64,000 nucleotides of DNA from assembly GCA_025677835.1 (NCBI GenBank), contig JAIXMR010000122.1, positions 1-64,000 on the forward strand. Reading direction: 5' to 3'. The notes under the pieces are model-generated. The model worked only from the letters and a program-made list of their open reading frames with translations, had not been told where the DNA came from and did no database searches. Shown piece after piece: positions 12,901-24,454 of this stretch (position 1 is the stretch's first letter; each line of letters begins with the position of its first letter). The position numbers and the translations under genes are program-made. This DNA comes from Sporodiniella umbellata. Taxonomy: Eukaryota; Mucoromycota; Mucoromycetes; Mucorales; Rhizopodaceae.

Positions 12901-13488
12901 TTATAAAGAGTATGTGTTGAAGTAAGAGGTCAACCAGTCCAGCTGTTGAACCAAAGTCTTGTGCCGCATCTGATGCCATTTGTCATCTTTAAACGCTGCT
13001 TGGATTATGCTATAAATACTAATGTTAAAAAACTCAATAACGCACTGCCAAATTTTAAAAAAAACCTTTTTTTTTCTGGCGATAGGTCCATATGTTGTAT
13101 TTGAAGGGTACAGTGAACATCTGGATAGGCTAGCGGAATAACAATGTGTACGTCGATCTGTTGATCTTTCTCTAGATCCAAGACTAATTCGATTAATGTG
13201 TGATTTTGAAAATTTCTATAAGAAAAGTTGTAGTAAGATCTTTCTATTATATTAAAATTTTTCTTACGTTGTTCTTTTTATGCTTTTTTGGTATTTCTTT
13301 TCTACTTGAATCATTTCTAGTTCTCGAATAGCCTTTTGAATAGACTTTGAGTCTTTTTCAGGAGCCTCGTCAGAAATCTTGTCACTGAACGGTAGAATGT
13401 GAGCGAAGCTGCATTCTTGTCCTGCTCTACATATTCCTTGAGAATAAAACCTGCAAACAGGAGGAAACCTTTTGGGCGTTGTGTACAT
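12901..13488 (-). pseudogene. CCCH zinc-finger/RWD-domain protein with apparent frameshift
   Basis: Exon 1 (about 13488-13269) encodes one CCCH finger (C-x7-C-x5-C-x3-H, CRFYSQGICRAGQECSFAH) and a charged helix. After an intron, exon 2 starts at 13215 and encodes an RWD-like fold with IPLAYPDVHCTLQIQ. At the homopolymers 13075-13057 (A9 then T8 in coding sense) the frame must shift by one base to continue into QCVIEFFNIS and KWHQMRHKTLVQQLDWL, ending at 12901. Without the shift the frame ends at 13005. An extra A in the run, from assembly error or true mutation, explains this. An intron restoring the frame could not be placed. The start at 13488 (MYTTPKRF) is preferred because a likely 5' UTR intron (GTAAAG...TTTCAG) precedes it. 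The exact protein family is not recognised. Confidence 0.6.
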
Positions 13489-16223
13489 AGTTGAACTGAA
13501 ATAAAGATGGTTTCTTAATATTTCTTTACTTTGTTTTTTAAAGGTGGTCACGCCGAGCATTAAACTCAGCTAACTCACTTTGGAATTATGTATAGCTTAC
13601 CTTTATAGAATGAGGGCACTTTAGAAAAGCCAAAGCTAAAAAAAAAGAAAAAGGAGAAAACTCCTTTCTAACACATTAGGCTAGATTTTAAAAGCTTACC
13701 AAACATTGACTCGCGTTGTAATTTTTATTTAAAAATTGGTACCCTAGACATTAATGTAAAACTACTAGGATTGAGTAGACTTTACTCAAATTTCGCCTCA
13801 GGAACGGCGCTCTTTGTAATAAGCGGGTTTGATTCATCTTCAGGCGGAAAAACAAATTAAAGATTTCTGTCGATACAGTTGGTGCAACGTTTTGTTTAGG
13901 AAAATATAATGAACGTATATATAAATACTGAATCTGAATGCTTTGCAGCTTTTAAGTTTCCTGAAGTAGTTTTTTCTTCAATGGCTATAGTAAAAACAAT
14001 GTCTCCTGATATCTACAGAATGGCATTCAATTACACAAATCTGCTTTGTGTAAACAATCAGCAGTGAGCTTCAAAACTGTGTTATAGCTGGGTTTCAGAA
14101 AGGTGCCGCCTTAAATATTTATTTTATATCCGGTTCGTTTTCACCTTTATGAAGGCCTACTACATACACTTGCTTTATCCTTAGTTTATTTATATATCTA
14201 AGCAAAGAATAGGTCCAGAGTTCGATTCCTGGCGTATTAGTACAATCTAAGCTGGAACGTCCTATACTTTACATTTAAAACGGGTAGTAGTAAGCGGCCT
14301 CCTCAAAACACTCGTTTACTAATTTCTAGTATTTTTAAAGACTGCTCTTACGAAGTGGAGCTGGGGCATAGAGATATGTCAATTGTACTTCACTCAAATT
14401 TGCTAGTATTAATTCAATAATTGTTTTAGTCAATGACATGGTAACATGCTTTGTCGTTTTTGAGTCTTTGTAATCCGCGCTTATATTTTGTTTGTTCTGA
14501 GGTTCAGAGATCACATTGCACACAAGGATAAATAATATAAAATATTGGTGCGCCCAGATAAAAAATTTCACAAAAACTCATTATAACCAAAAGCATTTCA
14601 ATGAAAATATGGGTCCAAGGAAATGTATTTATTTTGTAGTATTGTAGTTAAACTCCACAGCTTTGTTGAGAGTCAAAATTTCCTAAGCTCTTATTGTAAT
14701 TAATTTTTCAAAAGAAAGAGCAAAAAAAAATACAAGTGTGATCAAGATGAGCTCTGGCTGCAAGTCTTACACGAGTTGCTACATGAATCCGAAATAACCG
14801 GAGAATGAAATAGACCTGGCTTCAAGTCAAACGTGTACGAGGGTGGGGTAGATGCATTCTACAACCTTTGTAAACAAACTTTAAACTGTTACATTTTGGG
14901 ACTATTCACACAAAGCTTAGTACTGAACAGTACAATCAATCGGGGGGTAATGAAAACTAGGCGGCAAGGCAGCATATTTAGGTTATAAAATACACACACA
15001 TGTATAGTGGCAGCAATTGCTATACAATTTTTAAAACTCTATCTCCATCGAAGACTTTCTCTTGGATCGCGAATGCAATTAACATTGTTATGCATATCAA
15101 CTGGATCTTTATATTGTACGGCGTACAGGCTGGGAACACAAATCTTGAACCTGTAACACTCTAGAAACTTACGCTTAAAAACTTAAACTTGAAATGAAAC
15201 ATTTTAAAATACTGACTTTTTTATTTAAAGCCAAAGAAATAATCAAAAAGTAAAGGCTTTCAACCGCTTTGTTAAATTCCTTTTATTTCTATGTTCGCTT
15301 CACTTTGGCGTTTTATACTAGCAAAAATACAGTCGAGTTGACGCTTTGTCACAAAATGCGTACATTCTTTAAGATCACGATAATGTCTACTAGAAAAGAA
15401 CTGCACCTAAGGTGCTGTTAACTCTTTAAAAGGTGTTAATACGGTCAAGCAACTGGTTTCAGCAGTCTTGGAAATTCGAACGGAGGTATAACTTTCTTTT
15501 TGAGAGCGCGTGCATTTTCAAGGCTGGTCTACATGGTGCTTTAACTTTTTGGTGGTCTCGTTTAATAGAGAGATTATTGGTAAAGAGCAAATTTTTAGTA
15601 AGTAACAGATAAGAAGCAAAAAGAGAAGTCCCTCTAAAACAAAATATAAAACGCTTACCATTGTAGGTTTTTGTGCTTTTGATAACTCATCTGTTTTCCT
15701 ATCGTGGTATCAACCTCCTTTGTAGCTTCAGCAAAAAAAACGGCTATATTAGCCCGATAATGAGAAACGCTCATTGATGTGCCACGATTTTAAGAGCTGA
15801 CTTACCCTTCTATCATGTTTCCGTCGGTTTACAATTGCACCATCTCTATCTTGACAAAAAAAAAAAGATCAAGACGCATCCGGATATAGTGAAATGAAAA
15901 TCTTAAAACGAACTTGGGAATAACAAAAGCGATTTTTGGATGATACAAATACGAAGATTGGGTTGTTACAAAAACGTAATTTGAGCCAATAAAAGACGAA
16001 AAAAATCGGAAAGCGAAATGAGTCTAGTTTTGAGGAAAGCGAACACTAGGGATTTCCTTCAGATCCAAACAAATTTCGTGTCTCCAAGCAGTTCAAAAAA
16101 GGTAAAACTTGGACTTTCTGAACTAGACTGCTTTTGGAGTTTTAAATTAAGAACAAACTTCATCGGGTGCGTAAAAAAAAACATAGACCTCGTTCTTTTT
16201 TCTTAAACTCTTTTTACGAATAT
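13489..16223. other. intergenic region
   Basis: About 2.7 kb without a supportable gene. A minus-strand 78-codon frame at 14335-14571 begins with a signal-peptide-like hydrophobic stretch but has no other support. A tRNA B-box-like string (GTTCGATTC, near 14219) lacks a foldable tRNA. A short frame at 16018-16206 upstream of SSD1 may be a 5' UTR uORF. Confidence 0.4.
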
Positions 16224-19200
16224 ATGAACGACCTCCTTGAACAACAAACAGCGCCTGAAAGCACTCGAGGCCTGTTTGATTCCCCTGTATCGACGAAAAA
16301 GGTACAATAGTGTATTCATAAAAAATCTCTAACAAAGTTTTTTTTATCCAATAGAGCAACACGCTCAGAGATAGTGCCCCTGTTTATGAAAAAAGGCGGT
16401 CTTTGGGCACAGATTCTTTATCTAACGTATGGCCCCCTAATTCTCACCACCAGCGTTCCAGGTCAGCCAGCACGTCTGATTTCCGCTCGCCCAATCAGAG
16501 CGGACGCCGAAGCAATCAGTTTGGACTGCAAACCCTATTAGAGGAAGACGACAAAAATAAAAAAAAAGATGTAAACGTAGATTCCTTGCAAGAAATGATC
16601 AATACACTTAAAAACCTTCCTCCTGTGATTTCTTCTGCTCCTGGTCAAAGAAAACAACAAACAATGTCTACCATTATCTCACCCAGCGGAGGAGCAAATA
16701 CAAATCATCAGGTCACCTTTCATAATAAAAGGATGTCGTACAGTACCTATAGTTCACAACCAAACGATAACGATGCCTTTCAAAACAACTCTAATGACAT
16801 ATATCGCTACAAGCGCTCCCAAAGTGTCTCTGGGCCATCCGATAGAGATAGTAATATGTTTAACCAGGCACCAAGAAGCCAAGCCCTTGCCGAGGCTGAA
16901 GCAAAGCTAATGGGTTCGCGCGATGGAAAATTAGATTATCTTGACAGTAAACAAGGTTATGGTAGAGCAAGCCACCACATGTCAAGACGGTATTCTGAGT
17001 CTTCAAGCTCTAATGTTAGGCCTTTAAATAGTGGCTTCTTTTCAGAGCGTACCTCCTTTCAAATGCCTACCCTTAACGAACATGAACCTATCGGCAGTTC
17101 GATAGAAGGCGTAGGACACAAACGCAAAATCATATTTAACAAGCCCCTTGACTTAGCTGCTACCAATAGTATGTTTGAAAAAGACTACACTATGGATAAG
17201 AGCTACTACGGATCTCCTAGAAGACTATCTCTGAGAAACACAGGTCCACATAACTCAGACAGCGATTGGAGATCATCGTCTCTCAGCCAAAATACGGCCA
17301 CTAACCGTAACTCCTTCCACTTCGTGCCTTTCACACCAACTCGCGTAAACTTTTCTCGTGACGATGCAAACCCTCATCAGCGCCGCCCACTGTTTATTGC
17401 TCATCTACCTTTCTCAGCACTGACGCCTTTGTTTCGTGATAGAGAGCTCTTCCAGGGAATACTTAGAGTCAACAAGCGTAACAGAAGCGATGCATATGTT
17501 TTCTGTGACGAGCTTGATTCAGATGTATATATCTGCGGATCCCGTGATAGAAACAGAGCTCTTGAAGGCGATGTAGTTGCAGTTAGACTAGCAGGTGTAG
17601 ACAAAGTATTAAGTGAAAAAAATGAAAAAGAGGAGGCCAAATTGGCACGAAATGGGGGACAACCCAAGTTTCGACTTCCTGATGAAGAGGATGAAAACGA
17701 AATCATTTTTGGTGGAGATGAAGACGTTAAAATTGTTAGACCCAAATACTGCGGTATTGTTGTAGCAATTCTTGAAAGAGCTCAAAACCAAGTGTTTTCT
17801 GGGTAATTGAGAAAAAAAAAATAGAGAAACACTACTAATTATTATATACATATAAAGAACCCTGACACTAATGCGACCAAACAATAAGCGGGCTCAAGAA
17901 GAGGAGGCAAAGAAGTTACTTGACGGATACGACGCATCTAAACAACAAAAGGAAGGACCTAGAATTGTTTGGTTTAAAGCAAGCGACAAACGAGTACCTT
18001 TGATTGCAATTCCTATTGAGCAGGCACCAAATGACTTTATCGAAAACAATCAAGAATACGCAAAACGCCTTTTTGTGGTAAAACACTATCCTTTTTTATC
18101 AGCACTGTTACTAAAGCGTATATAAAGGGCACAACAAAAAGATGGCCTATTACCTCACTTCACCCTTTTGGTAGCTTGGAAGAAGAAATAGGCTCCGTTC
18201 ATGAGCTTAAAACGCAGATAAAAGCGATATTAGCAGACAATAATGTTACTAATTCAGAGTTCTCTGAAGCAGTTCAAAGTTGTATGCCACCTCTATCTTT
18301 CGACTGTGGCCAGGATACTAACCAGTCTCGACGAGATCTCAGAGGGTTCACAAACTGCTTAACTATCGACCCTAAAGGATCCAATGGTAACTCATAAAAA
18401 AGCTATATTTATATATAATTTCTGCTAACTATGAAGTGTTGATAGTTCTCGATGACGCTTTGTCAATAGAGACAATCGATGAAAGCTCTTGGAGAGTCGG
18501 TGTTCATATTAGTGACTTAACATATTTCATTAAATCACAAACACCTTTAGATAAGGAAGCTAGAGCGAGAGGCGTTAGGGTCGATCTAGCTAATACACAC
18601 GTTCCAATGGTACCTGAAGTTTTAACAAACCAAATAACCAATTTGTCGCCCAATAAATCAAGGTATAATCTATACAATAAAAAAGAAAAAAAAAGGTCAC
18701 TGATAGTCATTTATATATTAGGTTTACGTTCTCAGTCATTTGGAAAATCAACAAAAATGGTGAAATAGTTAACACTTGGTTTGGAAAAACGGTTATCAAG
18801 TAAGAGAAGTTTTTGTTAGTAGTTTTTTCTTTTAGCTTTTTTTTTTTACTTATTCTTTGTACTTTAAGATCTTCTGCTCAGTTTTCGTATGAAGAAGCCC
18901 AAAGTGTAATAGACAACGGTTCAGATTCTGATGACCAAACCAGCAAAGACATAAAACTACTATATCGTGTTGCCTCTCTTTTGCATAGCAAACGCAAAGA
19001 GAAAGGTGTATTTTCTCAAATGCGCGATCAACTGGAATTTGAAATGAGAGGAGGAAAATATGGAGAGGTCAGCTCCTTCAGTACCGCTCAAAAAATACCA
19101 GCATCTATTATAGTGAAGGAGCTCCTACTCTTAGCCAATCTTAGCGTTGCTCACAAGATTGCTAAAAAGTTTCCTGACCAAGCATTGTTGCGACGTCATG

Positions 19201-20423
19201 CATCTCCAGATCCGCGCAAAATTGTAAGTATTCAGCTATAGATACCACATATCTAATTTGTATTCGTCTAGTACGAGCTTTGTAGCTATGCTTCATCCTA
19301 TTTAGGTGTAAAATTAGATGCTACTAACGCTGGGTCGCTGCAAAGCTCTATCGAGTCGATTAAAGACTTTAAATTACGTAAAATGGTTTCTGTTTTAGCT
19401 TTAAAAACCTTTCAAACACCAAAATACTTCTGTTCTGGTAGCGTCGACACTGCTAAACTCTCACACTATGCTCTAAATGCTCCTCTGTTTACTCACTTTA
19501 CTGCACCCAGTAGACGGTTTGCAGACATTGTAGTTCACCGTCAGCTGGAGGCGGCTTTATCTCCAGAAGGTAAAAAGAAAAAAAAGGACATTGTTGGTGT
19601 TTGCTGATCAGTTTGGGTTATAGAAGATCACTTTAGTCTTGAAAGCGACATTGTTCAAAAAATTGCACAACATTGTAATGTAAAAAAGGACGCCGCCATA
19701 TGCGCTGCAGAGCAGAGCACCCTTACGCTTTTATCCTTCCATTTACACAAACAAGCACAGAGCCTCAACGGTTCAGCTGACGACAGCGGGCTTTCAGCCA
19801 CATTTCGTGAAGCGGTTATTGTAGCAGTATTTGAGAACTATTTTGATGTTATTATGCCAGAATTGAATATAGAGAGACGCATACATCTTGCTTGTCTACC
19901 TGTTTGGAGATCGGATTATAATCAAACAAAGCAAACATTAACCATGTTTTGGAGAAAAGGAGTGAATACCTCAACCGGAGAAAAAATGGATTGGAACTAC
20001 GACGACGACGAAGATGACATGGACGAGGAGGCTCTTTTAGAAGAGATGAATGACATTAGTCCAACAAAAATCGCCTCTGCACCTTTGAGTGAAATAGGAG
20101 AAGATGAGGAGGATCAATCTCTAGAAGACCAGAGCAATTATACACATAATGTAAATGGCAAGCTGTCCAAGCATATGATGTCACCAAGTATTGTCCTTAA
20201 CAAATCTGCTTCTACTCCTATCATTCGACGAGCAAGCACTTCAAAATCTAACAATAAGAGAGCTTCTATTGTTCATGCTAGACTATCGGACAGCACTGCA
20301 TATAATACTGAACAAGGTTATCAAACAATTAAAGCTTTGGATAAAATTCAGGCTGTTATGACAATCGATATGGCAAGAACACCACCCAATATCCGCGTAC
20401 TGGCTGTCAACCCTTTTTCTTAA
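16224..20423 (+). CDS. SSD1: Ssd1-type RNB-fold mRNA-binding protein
   Basis: Nine exons: 16224-16301, 16355-17802, 17858-18077, 18128-18386, 18446-18662, 18722-18799, 18869-19223, 19272-19569 and 19624-20423, in frame for 1250 residues. A long disordered Ser/Asn/Arg-rich N terminus is followed by cold-shock domains (LRVNKRNRSDAYVFCDEL, ICGSRDRNRALEGDVVAVRL) and an RNB domain ending in FTHFTAPSRRFADIVVHRQL. Ssd1 binds cell-wall mRNAs and represses their translation; in yeast its N terminus is phosphorylated by Cbk1. The RNB active-site motif reads DPKGSNVLDDA (about 663-673), where RNase II family enzymes have D-x5-D-x-D-D, so the second Asp is Val. That fits a pseudonuclease. The acidic tail and the serine-rich end are typical of Ssd1. 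Confidence 0.93.
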
Positions 20424-21398
20424 GCCCTCAATACCCAAAAAACAAAAAAAAAAAAAAACAAAAGAAAAACGAAAAACAAAGATTGATCTAGTTTGTCAGT
20501 CTGGTTTTGCATGTTTATATCTTTGTGTATCCGCCGCTTGTATATATGTGTATTCACCTGTATCTTGTAACATTTTTCTTTTTTTTTTAGTAAATAAAAT
20601 TTGAATAGCACAATGAAGAGAAGCGAAAGGCATTAATAAAAAAAGGGGGGGTAATGAAGGTGTCTTTTGTCTATAGCATACTTTTCTCAAGCTTTTAACT
20701 TAAATGCGACTCACAGTGCCTCAGGCAGTAAATTTCGTTGGAGCGACTTCTTACACATTGTGACGGAAAGAGTATTTGAAAGCTAACAGATAGTGAAACA
20801 TTTTCTAACCTGTTATAATATTTCTAGACTATGCGGTTTGCTATTCATTGCATAGAAACGTCAAAAATGAAGATACAGGTACCTTGTATAACCCGAAACT
20901 TTATTCATTCCAGCGTGGCACTTTTGTATTCCGCCGCTTTGATCTTTGTGACTCACCTTGACAGTATGTAGTAAGGTCGTATGGTTTTACCACACTTAGA
21001 CACTGTATTACATTAAACCTTCAAATCAAGCATTCAGAGATCAGTTAAAACGTTTACGTAGACAAACCCTTATAACTGATTGTTGCAGCATTTTGCATTT
21101 GCTCTACGACAAACAGAATAATAAAGCAAAGAAGCTACCTATTACTACTAAAGAGGAGTTTTTTTATTAACCCAAAACACTGTTTTCTCATGCTATGTTT
21201 TGTTGTTGCTTTAGGCAGATAGCTACAGTGACCATTCTATTTTCAAAATAGAAAACATCGTATAGCGTATGATTCAGTGATAAGATATTTTGAAGTCAGA
21301 AAATCTTGTAGAAAAAGTTTATTCTAATCTGGAATTTCGATTGGCTTGTGGTTTTATCTTTTGTCTTTCAAGTTTTGGACTACCTTTATCGCCAAAAA
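20424..21398. other. intergenic region
   Basis: About 1 kb between the SSD1 stop and the next gene in the same direction. It has A-rich runs just after the SSD1 stop and otherwise no recognisable feature. Confidence 0.4.
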
Positions 21399-23531
21399 AT
21401 GAAGTTTGGAAATTACCTGAACGAACGCAAGCAGAACCTCCCTAGTGGCTATGCAGAAAACTGCATAGATTATGATGGGCTAAAAAGCTTTTTAAAGTCA
21501 AAAGTTTATTGTAGCACGATTAAACTTGATACAGAGGAAACACAACTTGCTTCCTTCGCGCAACTTGTTTCTACTCGTTTGAGTCAGTTACAGGATTGCG
21601 AAGTTGCTTTTATTGAGAAGTTAGAGGAGCAAGTAAAAAAGGCAACAAAATTGTTTGAGCTTGAGTCCCGAAAACTAGTAGAGAGCGGATTAGAAATCGT
21701 TGGCACTGAATCATTCGATCTGATTGCAGATCTTTTGAAAAAAATTGTCACTTTGGAACGATTTGTGTTCCTAAATTACACTGGTATAACAAAAATCCTA
21801 AAAAAAAACGATCGACACTCTGGACTTTCTCTTTCCGATTCCTACTTACAACGCGTTGCTTCACTTCCACTGGTTAAGGCCGAAGAGCTAACTGATCTGA
21901 AGAAGAGGGTCATTTACAGGCTTAACGAACAACATGGGGATGCTCCTAATTTAACACTGTCTACCATGAACTCAACATCCCCCTTAATGGTTAGAAGCCG
22001 ATCACGACAAAACTTGAATCCATCAGTAGTTCTGCCTCCTACTTTTGTCGGTCCTAATCAAAAGGTTTTGGTTTCTTTGTCTGGTCCCCACGGTACTGAT
22101 ATTGTAGGGGCTGTGCTTGATTGCCTTGCTAGACATCCGTGCAATGTAGAAGATTTTATGCTATCTCGCTTGTACCACAATGTTACCTTTGGTGTGTTAA
22201 TTACTCTACAGTCAGATAACGTAGCTATATTTCGTGACTTATCTGAGGCAGCCAAAAAGTGGGACGCCAATTTGACTTATGATATACCCGACTCTCAAGC
22301 CACGGAGCCGTTGATTAAAGAAGAGAAGTCCAAAAAAGACCGAAAAGAACAAAAATCGCTCGAACCCATATATCTACCTTCCTCTCTTGAAGAAGCACCG
22401 TATTCTGAGCGTGACAAGTATGCCGCTACTATTTTAAATCAGAACGGTCTTACATCCGTTCTCTTGAGCAAGTGGACACGTTTGCTACTTAATCACCGCA
22501 TATCTATTGAGAAGCTACAGAGACTCAACAAAGGAAATGACAAAATTTCATGCGTTGACCTTCGTCTTAGTGTTCCTAGAGGTATTGATATGGTCTGCCT
22601 TCGTCAAGAATTGATTGATCTTTCATCAAGCCACGGAACAGATATTGCTTTTCAACGTGACGATGTGTTCAGAAAAAACAAAAGGCTGGTTGTTTTTGAT
22701 ATGGACTCGACTTTGATTTATCAGGAAGTCATTGATGAAATTGCTAGATATGCTGGCGTTGTTGAAGAAGTTTCTGTATGTTTTTTAACATTCCATCTCT
22801 ATGCTTTGCATTATTTATATTCCTATTTGTTCACTCACTGTTATACTTTAGACCATTACTGAAGCTGCCATGAATGGCGAAATTGACTTTAAAGAATCAT
22901 TGCGCCGCAGAGTTGCTCTGTTGAATGGAACAAGCGTTGTCGTACTTGAGGATATCAAAAAAGTTCTTACATTTACCGAGGGTGCTCGTTTCTTGTGTGC
23001 TGCACTTAAGAAACTTGGATTTAAACTTGCCGTTATCAGTGGTAAGTGGAATACAAAGCAACTGTTCATATGTTTAATCTTACGATATCTCCAAAAGGTG
23101 GCTTTTTGCCTTTGGCACGATATGTTCAATCTGAGTTGGGCCTTGATTATGCATTTGCTAACCAGGTAAGATACAGATATTGAGGGGGTTTTTTTTTTTG
23201 CTTACTATTGTTCCAGCTTAAAGTTTCTGCTGATGGTCTAACGCTAACAGGAGAAACTGTCGGTCCTATTGTTGATGGGCTACGAAAAGCTGAACTGTTA
23301 GAAGTTATTGCACAAGCAGAAGGTGTTACATTGAATCAAGTTATTGCTGTAGGTGACGGCGCTAACGATCTGTGGATGCTTAACAAAGCAGGCTTGGGCA
23401 TTGCTTTCAACGCTAAGCCTCGAGTGCAAGAAAAGGCTGGGGCCAGAATCAACCAAAAAAGTTTGAAATACGTCTTAACTTTACTAGGATACTCTGATCA
23501 AGATATGGACGAGTTAAGCCGTGATTATTGA
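21399..23531 (+). CDS. SER2: SPX-ACT-phosphoserine phosphatase fusion
   Basis: Four exons, 21399-22775, 22852-23041, 23098-23165 and 23217-23531, giving 649 residues, about twice yeast Ser2 (309). The chosen ATG starts MKFGNYLNERKQ, a classical SPX start, followed by the rest of an SPX-like helical domain to about 165 (YDGLKSFLK, FIEKLEEQVKKA). Two ACT-like regions follow (VSLSGPHGTDIVGAVLDCL at about 225; SVPRGIDMVCLRQEL at about 393). The C-terminal HAD phosphatase has DMDST at 434-438, NGEIDFKESLRRRVALL, and VGDGANDLWML near the end. The enzyme would release serine from phosphoserine, the last step of serine synthesis. SPX domains sense inositol pyrophosphates and hence phosphate status, so phosphate-linked control is inferred. 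All key HAD residues are present and the splice frame is continuous across the fusion, because the SPX and ACT parts lie in one uninterrupted exon. Confidence 0.88.
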
Positions 23532-24454
23532 ATTGCTATGTAGAGGGTGTCTTTAAAGCTCGTTTTCGTTTATCTAATTAACCTTCAGTTTCCTTGCATA
23601 ACAGGTTACTGAATTATGGTATTCAGAAAAGACTCAATGTACTAAAGATTTTATATAATAAACCTAAAATTTTTGTGAAAGGCAGTTTTTTCTATTTTAC
23701 AATCTACTATGCTAGCATTTCAATACTTGAGATATTACTTTTAAAACCCTATGTATATCCGCTCGTTGGTACGAAATAGCTTTTTTTTGACTATTGGGAG
23801 GAGCTTTTTTTTATTTAACATTTTCCTTTTTTATTAGAACAAATTGTCTCACCACTTTTCATACATGCAAGTGACAGTTCATTTGAGCAGGTATGCTATT
23901 TTTCTTTTCTTCACGAACTGAAGCGAAAACAATACAAACGTTATAATTGTCGATCAATTACTGAGTGCTGAGTATGATATTTGCATGTTTAGATGTAAGA
24001 ATATAGTTTGATACTATATATACTGATCAAGCTTTTGACAAAAAAAGTCTAGATGAAATAAAAACAAAGCCTATATATATAAAGTTGTAATGTTAAACTG
24101 GGGTTGCAAAATATTCTATTTTTTTAATTGTTTTTGGATGAAGTAAACAAAAAAGAAAGAGAAAAAAAAACCAAAAAAAAAAGAAAAAAGGATAGTAAGC
24201 AAATGGAATTGTATGTTGTTTCTTTCTATTAATCAGGGTACAAGTGATTGTATTTAAAATATGTTTATTGTTTAATGCAGGTGTGAAACTGTTTTACAGT
24301 AAGACGCGAACAACGTTAATGCTGAATTTAAAATAATTAAAGCGTAAAGGATTCAGCTGTTTGGTTTCTACTGAAGCAATTCTTTTTTCTTTCATTTAGA
24401 ATTATATAAATAGAGCGACAACAAAAATAGTAGAGTTTACAAAAAGCTTCAACA
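23532..24454. other. intergenic region
   Basis: About 0.9 kb. It holds the 3' end of the SPX-SerB gene and the promoter side of the next gene, with A-rich tracts near 24120-24190. No other feature was seen. Confidence 0.4.

Noticed and set aside
14212..14240. tRNA-like B box (GTTCGATTC)
   Set aside because: The T-stem does not pair well and no A box, D-arm or acceptor stem could be placed.
14335..14571. Minus-strand 78-codon frame with a signal-like start
   Set aside because: No conserved features, Ile/Leu/Thr-rich composition expected by chance in A+T-rich DNA.
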